Shown here in pieces: positions 52,959-63,742 of a DNA stretch of 64,000 nucleotides (position 1 is its first letter; every line of letters starts with the position of its first letter). A program made the translations under genes and the position numbers. The notes under the pieces are model-generated. The model was not told the DNA's origin and did no database searches. It was given only the letters and a program-made list of their open reading frames with translations. The stretch is from Smittia aterrima (Eukaryota > Arthropoda > Insecta > Diptera > Chironomidae): positions 10,044,001 through 10,108,000 of the forward strand of contig CP093831.1 in the NCBI GenBank assembly GCA_033063855.1, given 5' to 3'.

Positions 52959-53386
52959 ACTTAACAATTTTTGAAAAAAGCTTCAATTTTTTGCAATTTA
53001 AAAACTTTCGAAACATAAAAACTTTAGAGTTAATGATGAGTTTAATCAAATGTATTGCTTAATATGATAACTGATCCTATTCAACAATCAAACAGATTTT
53101 AATTATGACGCAAGATTAATTATTGAACCTTCAATACTAATTCAACGACTTTGATGGAAAATATTTTTTCTTTTGTGAAAATCTTCAATGAAATTTTTGA
53201 GAAAAATAAAATCGGAAATTTAACAAGAAAACAATTTTTTGATTTCAATCTTTTACAGCTTCAAGTATCAATTTAATAATTCCAACGTCTCGAGTGCCAA
53301 TTAACATCTTCCAGAAGTTTCAAGTTCAAGCTCAGCGCCGCTTCAACCTACAAGGAAATTCCTGTCATGTTCTTCTCAAATATATT

Positions 53387-53392
53387 TTTATT
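53387..53392 (-). terminator. Poly(A) signal of NAXD
   Basis: AATAAA on the minus strand 110 nt after the NAXD stop codon. Confidence 0.5.
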
Positions 53393-53501
53393 GATCTATT
53401 AGACGTCGATTACAAATACATCAACACACCTACGCCCTCATTCACCATAAATAACAATTTATAAAAAAATCTTGTAACCCGTCGATTGTTGTGAAATCTC
53501 T

Positions 53502-54571
53502 TTAGAATTCGTTGATACATTTTCCGATCATTCCGATCATTTCTACTGTCGTCATGCTTCTTCCGAATTTCTCAAAAGCAAACTTGTTGCACTGTTTGGC
53601 GAGATAACTTGCTGCGTAACAAGCTAAGATCGCAGGTTTTCCATCGATTGCAATTGGTTCGCCAGAATTATCTTTATTCGAGAGATTCAATGCCCAATGA
53701 TAGAAAATGCCAACTGTACCAGCAAGAAGATCTCCTTGACCGCCACAACGTCGATTGCTACCTCCAGTAGGACATTCAATCTTCGTCATGTTTTCTGTGT
53801 CATAAATTTGATCGTTCATTGCTTTCTCTAAGACGATAACATTTTTTCCAAGTTTCTCCACGAGAGCTTGAAGCTTATCTTCAGGTTCACCGATTAATCG
53901 AAAAAGTTCCATTGCGTTAGGCGTGAGAATTACATTTTTGTAATCACTAATCAGCGTCATGTTGGTTGAGAGAAGGAAGAGTGCATCTCCATCGAGGACA
54001 ATCGGTTTTTCACTTTTTTTACAGATAAGGATGAGCTCCGACACTGTGTGAAGAATGTTTTCATCTCTTCCCAAGCCACAGCCAATGACAAGAACATGAA
54101 GCCGAGTAAGCCAGGGTTCAATAAGGTCAAGAGCGTTGTCACTAAAAGTTAAAACGAAGTTAAGACAAAGTTAAACGCAAATGACATAAATTTACGCATC
54201 AAGAAGTGGATGAACAATAATATCAGGTGAATAACATTTAATTGGTGTCGCAGCAGCTTGCGGACAGAAAATATGAATCACGTCACCGCCGAATTTGAGT
54301 GCAGACATGCCAGCGTAGTAGGGAGCTCCCGTATATTCAGCTGATCCACCGATAATTCCAATTCTTCCAGCTTCTCCTTTGTGCATGTTGCTAGTTAGCT
54401 GAGGAACTACAAAGAATTTATTTTGACATTCGCCGGCAAAGTTTTTGCAATTTTACCAATTTTCCTCGACTTTTCCAGCCACAAATCCTTTGGACCTTCA
54501 GTCATTATTGCAAAGTTTCGATTGAACTTAAATTTCACAGCACTGATTGTTCGTGAAAGCAGATAACTCAT
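53502..54571 (-). CDS. Naxd: ATP-dependent (S)-NAD(P)H-hydrate dehydratase
   Basis: Three exons: 54457-54571, 54196-54406 and 53502-54141. They join in phase to 321 aa, close to the usual length for the family. The protein is a YjeF C-terminal/CARKD-family kinase-fold enzyme. It uses ATP to dehydrate S-NADHX and S-NADPHX back to NADH and NADPH, working with the NAXE epimerase. Signatures visible are HKGEAGRIGIIGGS with EYTGAPYYA near the start, VLDGDAL at about 157-163, LTPNAMELFRL, and the nucleotide/active-site box GSNRRCGGQGD at about 236-246, whose Asp is the expected catalytic residue. Two possible starts are visible: the first Met (MSYLLSRTISAVKFKFNRNF) gives a basic, hydroxylated mitochondrial-type leader, and a second Met at residue 23 (MTEGPKDLW) would give a cytosolic form. 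It is tail to tail with the large gene, and its start lies 378 bp from the stop of the Gbb-like gene. Confidence 0.95.
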
Positions 54572-54799
54572 TTACGCCGTTGAATTCCAGAGAAGGTGTT
54601 TACATTCAACTTTTTGTCAAATGAAAATCCCTAAACATCAACGCTAAACAACAAAAGCGGCTGACACGAGAAAATATCTTGAAATCACTTTGAGAATGAA
54701 AAGTTCGTTAAAAATATTCGAACATAACAATTTTCCCAGTATGAGCGTTTGTAATTCTTTGAAAATATTATTTCCATTAATCTATTAATCTTCTTTTTC

Positions 54800-54805
54800 T
54801 TTATT
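54800..54805 (-). terminator. Poly(A) signal of the Gbb-like gene
   Basis: AATAAA on the minus strand about 145 nt after the stop codon at 54950-54952. Confidence 0.55.
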
Positions 54806-54949
54806 TACAATATTAAATTATTTTTGTTCATCGTTGTTTATAAAATCATTTGACATTAAGATTAAGCTGAAAAGTATCATTCACTGATTCCAATCGAATC
54901 AAATCGTTCTTTAAGTTCTTGTTGTGTGGATGGTTGGTCTCGTCGTCTG

Positions 54950-56527
54950 TTAGTGACAACCGCAGCTCTTTACGACCATATTTTTGTATTTCTTTAAGTT
55001 AACATTGGCGTCGTCGAGATAATACAAGACGCTGATGGCTGATAATTTTGTGGGGGCGCAGCAAGGTTTGGGAACCTAAAGAAAAAAATAAAATTTTAGA
55101 TTTCAAATTTTGATATGATTTCGAGATCTTACCTTCGTTGGATGCATCAAGTGCACAAGCGTTTGAACAATTGCATGATTTGTTGCATTCATATGAGCGT
55201 TAAGTGGAAAATTACATTCTCCTGAGCAGTAGAAGGCACCGTAGCCATCAGGAGCGATGATCCAATCTTGCCATTTCAAATCCTTGAAACTTACGTAAAG
55301 CGTTTGAATCTGACAGCTCTTCGGATTGTGATCTGGATGAATTAGTGGATTTCTGTTTTCCGACTTTCTTTTGCGCTTCTGGTTGGTCTGTCGCTTAGAG
55401 CGTTTGTGATGATGTCCAACATCTTTTTTGGGTTTGATCATCTAAAAGATAAAAATCTTAAATAAATTTATCTAGATATTTAAATTTAACTCTTTTCACC
55501 TCTTGACCTTTAAAGAATCCAGCCATGAAAGGTTGAAACTCGTCGTCACCTTTCGAATTCACTAATCCAAAGTCGTCTAGTCGTAGCTCTTTCTCTGGCC
55601 TCTCTTTGAGACTAGCTTTGATCACTAGACCCAAGTTATTCTCGTTGTCTTCTGTCCAATGTTTCATTGCCTGGGTTACGTTCAACTCGAGCCAACCATC
55701 TGAATTCGTTGTGGCGTTTTTCGAAGCTAAAAGTTTGAGAACTTCGTGACTGTCCTCGTCTCTTGATTCCACTAGATAAACGCTGATCGTCAGTGGCTTC
55801 TCTTCATCAAATTTGCTAAACAAAGAGTTTTGATAAAGTCGAAGCTCCGCCATCATCAACGTGACGTCTTGTCCGATTTCTGAAATATCAAACCAGAGTC
55901 GTCTACCATGCTCGTGTCGCATTTCAGGAACGTGATGATCTAAAAATTTCTTTCGTTAGAAATTGAACTTCGATGATGTTTAGTCTAAAAAAACTCACTT
56001 TTGTTTAAGAATGTCATGATGATGTCTGATTGATCGATTGCATATTCATCAGCAGGGCTAAGGAAAATCTCGTTATCAGTGATATCTCGCTTAACTCTCT
56101 CTTCCTCTCCATCTTCAGCTGTTTTCAGTTTCTTGTAGATATCCAATAAGAACTGAGGCGCAGATTTCCTAAAATATAAATATTTGATTAAAGAAAATTT
56201 CTGAAAACTTTTCGTGAGAAATTAAATTTCTTCTTATGCAAATTAAAATTATGAAGAAATTTATTTTATCAATTAATATTTGCAAACTTGATTATCTTAC
56301 CTTAGTGAAGGGTGAATGTGCCGCTTTCTTCTTGGTCTATCCGCTAATCCCAGCAAATCTAAAATTTCGTGCTCTACCTCATGGGTTTCATCTCGCGATA
56401 ATTGATGCTGAAGCACTGTCTGATGACCATCATCGACGTAAATTCCGGAAAGCGATGCGTACACACAGTAAATCAACGAGAGAACCACGAGATTGATTAG
56501 AAGAATATTTTGAAGTCGTTCAGTCAT
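54950..56527 (-). CDS. gbb: BMP5/6/7/8-type TGF-beta ligand (glass bottom boat / 60A-like)
   Basis: Five exons: 56301-56527, 55999-56168, 55500-55939, 55133-55441 and 54950-55075. They join in phase to 423 aa. A hydrophobic signal segment (ILLINLVVLSLIYCVYAS) begins the secreted precursor. The prodomain carries the BMP7-class blocks SAPQFLLDIYKKL, HEHGRRLWFDIS and GWLELNVTQAMKHW. The main convertase site is RSKR at 293-296, leaving a 127-residue mature ligand with a basic N-terminus. The mature part has all seven cystine-knot cysteines (SCQ, YCSGEC, PCC, SCGCH), WQDWIIAPDGYGAFYC and an N-glycosylation site in NATNHAIVQ. Extra basic sites RRKR (66-69) and RVKR (100-103) lie in the prodomain. 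The family signals through type I/II BMP receptors to Mad, for example in neuromuscular synapse growth and fat-body function. It is assigned to Gbb rather than Dpp by the prodomain and mature motifs. Confidence 0.93.
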
Positions 56528-58729
56528 TTTCTTTTGTGCTTAAAAACTTTTCACGTCTTCCTGAAACCTTTCCGAGTTTCTCAAACGATAAAAAACGCTG
56601 TAAAATATTTTTTTTGTTTCCTTTTTCTGCTCTCTTCTCTACTCAACACAACACACAAGAGTTAAAGTTGATTCAAGAATGTTCATGAACAACACCAACA
56701 ACTAACAGCAAAAAGTCACTCGTTCATTTCGAACTTAATCGACGTTTCTCTAATCTTTCGCACCCGAGATGTTGATCAGTTTTCTCCACTGAATAGTAAA
56801 ATGTAGCAGAAACCGACTTTTCCTCAATTTTCCAACGCACTTATTTTTTTCCGAGAAAAATGTTCACGAGCATCTTGACTTCGTCTGTCGTTAATGAAGA
56901 AACAATATAAACTGTTGAATGTTATTGGAAAAATACAAAAATAAAAAGGCATCAAGGCGTATGAGAGGCGAACGATGTGAGAGAGCAAAAGTGATACCTG
57001 TGTGCACATGAAGCTACTCGAACAGTGCGACTCGAAAGTTTTAAGAAACGTCGCTATGTCTACGAGAGGGACTTCCCGACGTAATGAGGAAATAATTAAT
57101 TAAAAACAAAGAGCGCACGAGTTGCTCATACCCGCGAATTGCATTATCACACAGCGAGAGTTATTTAATTACTGACACACAACTTAGAACAACTCTCGCA
57201 CGATCATTCCATTCTATCTTATCAATGAGAGTAATAATCTACGTTACAACGTTTGTCAGATGAATTTATTGGGTGAGGGAAGAGGTCTCAAAAAGAACTC
57301 GTTTGCTCAAGATAATTACATTCAAGTTGGTCAAGTCGGGCATGGCGCTAGTCAATTGTGAGCTAAATTCAAGTGAAAACATTCTCAGCAACGCATTGAG
57401 TGATAGCGATAACAAAAACAACTCAATAATTCTGCTTTAATCGCACATTCAGATTAGTAAAGTTTAAAAAAACATTTATTTTTATGTTTGTTACTCAGCC
57501 GGTTAGATTTAGCTTGAGCGAGCGAGGCTATTTAAATTGAGTCATTGCGATGAAGATCGCCACCCTGTGCTATTGGCGGAGTGGAGGAAAAACAGGTTTT
57601 CGGACAGGTTGGAAGAGACGAAAGATATCTTGAAGGTATAATCTTTGAGCGAGCCGAGGAGAAAACACGCACACTCTCTCTCCAGTGCAAGCGCCAAGAT
57701 AACTTGTTAACTGCTACTCATCAATGTGCTGACCGATCATAAATTTATTGAAAAGCGATGAACATTTCTCTCCCGAGGCGCATTTCGAGACGGTCGAAGG
57801 AAAAACAAATATTGAGTTAAACACTTTTCTTCAGGGCGCAATGGTGGATTTGCATGGATCACTTCAACTTTTATTTAAAAACTTTTTTTTAAGACAAAAA
57901 TAATTTCAACTTCTAATGAAAAATGATTTTCAAGAAATATTTTATTTAGTTAAAGTCACCATCGTCTCGAGAGGTAAAAGTGATTGCTTTGATGCGCTTC
58001 TACATCTCAGGTAAGAATGCCAGGCGAAACTTCCTCTTTTTTTTAGTTAATGACTAAATTGGTATTTGTTTTCTTAACGAGAAATGCCTTAAAATGTGCC
58101 GTAACTGTTGTGATTTCTTTCAGAATGAAAAAGGAAGAGAGAAGGGCAAAGAATTGGATGATAAGATAATTTCACAGAAAGGAACTGCCGGGCGAACGTA
58201 AAATTACCTCGAATCTCATTTAACTACAGCAAGAGAACATTTCTAGACTCGAAATCATCAATGAAGTCCGCCGAAAGACTCCGAGAAACGAGAGAGAAGC
58301 AATATCGTTTTGAAAATGTTTAATTTCACAGAAAAAAGAATGATCTCGTTTGGATGGGTGGTCTGTTTGCCTTGCTTTCCACTTACTTTTTCTTTTTTCG
58401 TGGAATTTATGAGATTTTTATTGGGAGTCGTCGTGAGTGATGTTGCAATTTGATTGATCACGTCTAACATTAATTTGATGACACATCATCACAAAGTGAT
58501 TTAATATTTCAACACGACGAGATCACAAAACTTTCGCACAAACCCACAGAGGAACTTGAGACTTCATCTTCTAATATTTCTATCATCGCCTCAGTTTAAA
58601 TCGTAAATCAATTAACTAGATGAGAAGTTTATGAGCACAGCTAATGAGAAGCGGATTAGAATGAAACTGAAAACTGATTTCGAGTCAGAACGAATAAAAG
58701 AGAAACAGAGATGATGATGCAGTTGAGAG
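56528..58729. other. Intergenic region: gbb promoter side and ppk 3' side
   Basis: 2.2 kb between the Gbb-like start and the pickpocket stop, both on the minus strand. It should hold the gbb promoter and 5'UTR and the ppk 3'UTR. No ORF with homology is seen. A long T-rich stretch lies at about 57876-57960. Confidence 0.5.
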
Positions 58730-60810
58730 TTAGTAGCGTGTTTTTAAGTTCTTTCGCAGACTAGTCTTCAAGTTCTTATCAAAGTCGCTCAGCGATTTAA
58801 TTTTTATCACTCGTGTGCCTTCGGGTGTGTGTCGGAGTTTCTTTTGCTTTTGCTTTGTTTCCTTCAATCTCATTTGTCTAGAGTTCTTCATGAGCAATTT
58901 GTCTAACTTCACTTTCAGTTCCTTACAAATCATCAGAACAATCGAGCTGACATAATAAATTATTTCAACGCCACTCAAGATTGAGCAGCCAAGAAAGAGA
59001 CCAGCAATGCCGCCAAAGGAAACCATCAAGTCCAGCCAGCCGAACGTCACATCAGTTCGATATTTCACGATATTCGCTGATTGAAAGTGAAAATCGACTG
59101 TCATGTTATCTCCTCCTTGTCTGCAATGATTGCATAATTCGCATTCACATGTGAAATATTCATTTATTGGCTATTCACCCCAAAACATTTGTCGCAACTT
59201 CAATCGCATATTCAACTCGATTGCATTCCGGCAAACATGGACATTCCATTCCTTCGTCGCTATCGTTAAAGAAAGGATTTCCGTCAGGTGGCTTCTCATA
59301 GTTGAAAACATCTGTCGATTAGTCAAATAAAATTAATTTGATTTAAAAAATATTTTTGGGCTTCGGTTACCATTGAACTTTAGTAAACATTTGAGATCCT
59401 CAAAGTTACAAGGTTTGTAATCATCTGAAAGTGAATTTTACGATTTAACTTTCAATTAAACAATTTCACTTTCATTCACTTTCAGGAAAAAACGCATCAA
59501 CTCTGCACTGACAATATTTGTTCATGTATTGTTGACGGCACTCGCTTATGCAATTCATCTGAAGATATTTTAATCCGGGGAGTGTCATCGAAGTTTTCGA
59601 TTCATCTTCCTTGAAAATAAATCTTCTCAATATAATTTTACCGAGTCAAATTTCTTCTTACGTTCAAGCATTGTCTCTGCTCGGGAGTAAGTCGTCTGAC
59701 ATCTTCAGTTGTATAAGAGTAAGTTGGTTTAATAACGACAGCCGTTTGAGAGCCTGTTGGAACGAAGTATCCGTAGTTCGGCCATTGGTTTGGATGTTGC
59801 ACAATAAAAAGTACTCCATCGACATCTTCGTCGATCGCAATATCTGCTCTTGTGCTAAGTTCTATTCTCAAACCACTCCAGTCTCCGTAATTGCTCGTCC
59901 GAAGGGGATAATGAATTGAAGTGTTTAACTGATAATTCGACACTTAAAGAAAATTATTCTTAATTTTTAAAATAGTTCCTTCTCACATCCTTCGCAATTC
60001 CAATTCCACTGACTGCTCCATTGAAACTATAACAAAGTCCATACTCGGACCGTTGTTTAAAGAATAATCCATCCTCGTTACAACATTGAACGTATTTGTT
60101 TCTCCACCAACATTTGCCAACGAAGATTTCATCGCAAGTCAACATAATGAAGTCAAATAATTCTGTGATATTCAAACTATTCAACTCTGAAGACGTGAAG
60201 TTGAAAATATCTTCATAAAATTCATCTAGAGCACCGAACTCGAGTTGATTCAAGCTTAGCACGAAAGATCGAAAGTTCTCGAGAGTTTCATTGTCCGCGT
60301 TTGGAAGAAATTTACTTTCAGCTTCATTGCATCGTTCTTTGTGAAAACGATTTTGATTGCACAATGTTACAGCTGGATAAGCAATCTCAGCGACTGGAAA
60401 AATTGTACTTTCAACAACAGTCGAGAGTGGACTGTTGGAGAATTTCTCGCGTAGCTCGAGGGATATAAAAATAACTCCACACACTGCACCGAGCACTAGA
60501 AAGCCCCAAATTAATCTGTCGATGAAAGAACATTTAGGAGAATTCTTTTATGTTTCTTACTTTACCTCTCACTCCAATGAAGATCTGATTGTCCAATATA
60601 TTTAAATCCGTGAATTGAAGTGTTGATGCAAAAATTGTCAAACCACTTTTCAAAAATATTTTGTTCCTTCTCCTCTTCCTTCACTTCCAAAGGAGAAATT
60701 GCATTGAATTTCTTGTAACTTTTACGAAGTGATCGAGCGTTAGTCTGGTGCACATAGCGAGGAGGCTGAAACCTTGAATTCAAAATGTGAAAGTCGCTTT
60801 GATAAAACAT
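58730..60810 (-). CDS. Pickpocket-type DEG/ENaC sodium channel subunit
   Basis: Seven exons: 60566-60810, about 60010-60515, 59662-59942, 59480-59609, 59371-59424, 59179-59311 and 58730-59120, giving about 579 aa. The N-terminal cytoplasmic part holds the gating His-Gly motif (TSIHGFKY, residues 67-68). TM1 follows (IWGFLVLGAVCGVIFISLEL) with the post-TM1 block FPAV-like AYPAVTLCNQNRF. The Cys-rich extracellular domain includes GLRIELST, LTPEQRQC, NCISECRQQYMNKYCQC and CPCLPECNRVEY. TM2 is preceded by FGWLDLMVSFGGIAG and contains the selectivity-filter type Gly-Cys-Ser in GLFLGCSILSGVEIIYY (about 489-505). The short C-tail is basic. Such channels are amiloride-sensitive trimers used in mechanosensation, pheromone or water sensing. 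The paralogue cannot be assigned. The exon 2-3 junction is odd: the strong GTGAGA donor is out of phase, and only a weak A|GTGGAA donor restores the frame. Confidence 0.9.
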
Positions 60811-61151
60811 TTCTTGCTAAACTTAAAAAATCTTTCCTCTTCGGTCCGAACTCATTTTCTTAATTGAATCGAGTTTTCAGTGAAAAGTGTGGAAGTCGAT
60901 TAGTTTTCCATTTCAGGCAAATGACTTTGCAAACATCACGCTAAATAATTGCTCAACATTGTTTGAACTATCACGTCTAAAATAAGAACTCGCCTCTTGT
61001 CTCACGATATGCTGACTGAGTGATAATGAAACCTCGCAATTATGTCGTCAAAGTTGACACATAAAGCGAGACGAGGAAATTGATTTTCATTTCATTTGAA
61101 ACTAGTAATTTTCTTTAACGACAACTTTATTTATTTCAACTGAAAGTGAAA
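60811..61151. other. Short intergenic spacer between ppk and annexin genes
   Basis: 341 bp with the presumed ppk promoter and annexin 3'UTR. An overlapping minus-strand AATAAATAAA poly(A) signal lies at 61126-61135. Nothing else is seen. Confidence 0.6.
61126..61135 (-). terminator. Double poly(A) signal of the annexin gene
   Basis: AATAAATAAA on the minus strand, about 17 nt after the annexin stop codon. Confidence 0.65.
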
Positions 61152-62129
61152 TCATTCTGCGATTAATTTTAACAAAGCTTTTCTGTAGTAGCCCGAAGTG
61201 TCGCTTTTGATGAAAGATTTGAGAGTTTTTCCATATTTCTTTTCAAATTCTTCTTTTATGTCGTACATGTCAACCTCACAGCGAGTTACGATGATTCGAA
61301 TGAGAGTCTTATCGTCGGTACCGAGTCCATGCATTGAGTTGTAGAGACAGCGCGCGAAGAACTCAAATCGGTTGTTTGCGTAGATCAGGACAGCTAAGAG
61401 TCCATCCTCGATTTCGCCTTTGAATTCCCTTTTGATCTCTTTCTCCAAAGAATGACCGGTGATCGATGCGTACTCTTGAGAAATTACTCTGAGTTGATCA
61501 AAGTTTCTGAGACAAAAGATTCTGTTGAATGTTCCACAATCGGTGCCCCATCTATCAATTCCAGCTCGTTTCAAGACAGCGGCATCGAGTTTGGCCGCAT
61601 AAAAGTCAAGGACGTGTGATTCATCGCGCGTTCCATTGGCTAAACTTACCAGCAGCTTCATGAAGTTTCCGCACGTTTCAGCTTTCAAATCGTTTTCAAG
61701 ACTAACGTCGTAGTTCTTCAGATATCTTTGATTGATGTCAAAGATTTCTCTGTTAGTCAAGGTCACGAGGATTTGAATTAATGCGTCTTCATCAATCCCT
61801 TCTCCATGCAATGCCTCGCGGATTTCTCGACAGTAGAAATCCTTTGTTGGAGTGAGAAGTGCAACCAACAAATCTCGAAAGTCACCCTTAAATTTTTTCT
61901 TGATATCTTCAAGCAGATCACGCTCATAACAAGTTTTGTATGCTTTGGCGATCTCGTTTCTTTGTCGACTTGTTCTCGTACATAAAATATCGACAAATTT
62001 CGTTTTGTTTCCGAAAAACTTCATTGCTCCGTTCAATGCTTTCACATCACTTGGTAAATCGCTTTTATCGGTTCTAATTAAAGTTGGACGGCCGAAGATG
62101 TGGCCGATGTAAGGCGAAAATTCCTCCAT
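61152..62129 (-). CDS. Annexin (B10/B11-like), single exon
   Basis: An uninterrupted 325-aa frame with four annexin repeats, the normal length for the family. Annexins bind acidic phospholipids in a calcium-dependent way at the cytoplasmic face of membranes. Calcium loops are visible in repeat 2 (HGEGIDEDAL), repeat 3 (AGIDRWGTDCGTF, with Cys where an acidic residue is usual) and repeat 4 (HGLGTDDKTL). Repeat 1 reads MKFFGNKTKF and lacks the GxGT loop. Typical repeat ends are also present (FKGDFRDLLVALL, FKGEIEDGLLAVL, SGYYRKALLKL). There is no intron, unlike its multi-exon neighbours, which could reflect retroposition or intron loss. The start MEEFSPYIGHIFGRP gives a short N-terminal head. 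Confidence 0.93.
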   Translation of the reverse strand: MEEFSPYIGHIFGRPTLIRTDKSDLPSDVKALNGAMKFFGNKTKFVDILCTRTSRQRNEIAKAYKTCYERDLLEDIKKKFKGDFRDLLVALLTPTKDFYCREIREALHGEGIDEDALIQILVTLTNREIFDINQRYLKNYDVSLENDLKAETCGNFMKLLVSLANGTRDESHVLDFYAAKLDAAVLKRAGIDRWGTDCGTFNRIFCLRNFDQLRVISQEYASITGHSLEKEIKREFKGEIEDGLLAVLIYANNRFEFFARCLYNSMHGLGTDDKTLIRIIVTRCEVDMYDIKEEFEKKYGKTLKSFIKSDTSGYYRKALLKLIAE

Positions 62130-62485
62130 TGTATCTCTTCAGCTTCTGATTGTAAACTGAGGAAGATTACTCGAGAACAAATCGAAGATTCTGAAACAAG
62201 TTTCAACGCGACGCATGCATAATTAATTTAGAGACTGGCTCATGTCGCAAATTGTTGATATAAACAAATTTTAGACTTCAAACGTAAATTTCTTTATCGT
62301 CTGAGAATTCCTGTAGCAAGAGGGGATATTCGAATAATCTTGAATTGATAAATATCTGACTCATCAAAACAAAATATTATTTTATCAACAATTTTCAACT
62401 TTATTTAGTCATTCAATAATAAAAAGGATTTTGTAATATTTTAATTAAATGCAATCCTGGAAGTTCACTTTGGTATTGAAACTTT
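62130..62485. other. Short intergenic spacer between annexin and AUH genes
   Basis: 356 bp with the annexin promoter and AUH 3'UTR. The AUH poly(A) signal AATAAA on the minus strand is at 62400-62405, about 80 nt after the stop. Nothing else is seen. Confidence 0.6.
62400..62405 (-). terminator. Poly(A) signal of AUH
   Basis: AATAAA on the minus strand downstream of the AUH stop codon at 62486-62488. Confidence 0.6.
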
Positions 62486-63562
62486 TTATTCGCCGATGTA
62501 TTTGGCTGGTCGCTTTTCATTGAAAGCTGCAAGTCCTTCGATTCTGTCTTTGGTTCCAATCAATTGGCTGTAGCAATCTTCTTCGATGATGTAGCCAGTT
62601 GCCAAATCAACTTGCGATCCTGAGAACAAATTTCGTTAAACTTTAAAGAAGAGAAAACAAATAAAAGAATTCACCTTTGTTGATAGCACGCTTAGCCATT
62701 TTAACACCAATAGGACCGTTTGGCAAAATTTCTTCTGCGAGCTTTAAAGCTCTTAGATACGCAGCATCGTTTGAATCGTTTTGAGCAACAGAATAATTGA
62801 CGATTCCCATTTTACTCGCTTCTTCACCAGAGAAGACTCGAGCTGTGAAAATGAGTTCTTTTGCCAGTGCTGGACTAATAATTCGAGGAAGTCTTTGAGT
62901 TCCACCAGCTCCGGGCATGATCGCAAGACGAGTTTCCACTAACCCCATCTTGACTTGATTGGCGACAGTGCGAAGATCACAAGCAAGTGCAAGCTCGAGT
63001 CCTCCTCCTGAAATAAATTTTGTTGCTGAACATGATTCCATTAAACAAATATCGAAGTCTTACCAAGTGCAGCTCCATCGATAGCTGAAATTACTGGCAT
63101 TGGAAGATTCTCAATGTTGACAACAAGTTGTCGAAGAGAGTTCACAAACCGTCTCACTTCGCTAGGCGATAAAGTTTGTCTTTCCTTCAAGTCAGCGCCA
63201 GCACAGAAAATTCCTTTGACAAGGCTCCTGTGAAATAATTCAAATTACAGATTTGTGCTCCTTATCAAACATCGTCATAATCACCTGATTATTACAACTC
63301 GAACATTTTTATCGTGACCGAGAACATCAACTGAATGCAGAAGCTTTGCAACCAGAGACTTGTTAAGAGAATTCTTCCCTTTATCGCGATTGAGTTCAAC
63401 CACAGCAATTCCCTTTTGTTCTCCAGTTAGATAACTTAATTTCAATTCTTCGGCTTTCTCGATTCTTTCCGAACAGAAGTTAAGTTTCGTGATTGCAAAG
63501 ACCTTTTCGCGATGTAGAGACGTTCTCAAGGCAGTGTTGAAGCATCTGTGAATTGTCATCAT
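62486..63562 (-). CDS. Auh: Methylglutaconyl-CoA hydratase, mitochondrial (AUH, enoyl-CoA hydratase family)
   Basis: Four exons: 63285-63562, 63064-63227, 62675-63007 and 62486-62619. They join in phase to 302 aa. The crotonase-fold enzyme hydrates 3-methylglutaconyl-CoA to HMG-CoA in mitochondrial leucine breakdown, and mammalian AUH also binds AU-rich RNA. The N-terminus (MMTIHRCFNTALRTSLHREK) is rich in basic and hydroxylated residues and lacks acidic ones, as in a mitochondrial transit peptide. Visible motifs are KGIFCAGADLKER (oxyanion-hole region), DGAALGGGLELALACD and MGLVETRLAIMPGAGGTQR. The two catalytic glutamates align as Glu152 (GGGLE) and Glu172 (LVE), with the same 20-residue spacing as in enoyl-CoA hydratase. 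The protein ends EKRPAKYIGE, as in AUH. It shares a divergent 180-bp promoter interval with UBA5. Confidence 0.94.
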
Positions 63563-63742
63563 CTTGATTCTGAGCTTGAATTGATTTAATTAAAAAAAAA
63601 CTTCCAGAATTAAAACTTGTTGCTCAAGCGTTTGATGTTTCTTGAATACGTCCATCTCAAATTCGTGGCACAAAACTGAGTGAAAGTTGTTTTCCATATT
63701 TTAATTTGTTTAAGCCAACTTTGATAGATAAAACTTACTGAA
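63563..63742. promoter_or_regulatory. Divergent promoter interval, AUH / UBA5
   Basis: 180 bp separates the AUH ATG (minus strand) from the UBA5 ATG (plus strand), so both 5'UTRs and core promoters must fit here or overlap. No TATA box is evident in either direction. Confidence 0.6.

Larger units (their letters stand above)
52770..53501. other. Convergent 3' intergenic region
   Basis: AT-rich spacer of 732 bp between the tail-to-tail large gene (+) and NAXD (-). It should contain both 3'UTRs. A minus-strand AATAAA lies at 53387-53392. Nothing else is seen. Confidence 0.6.
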
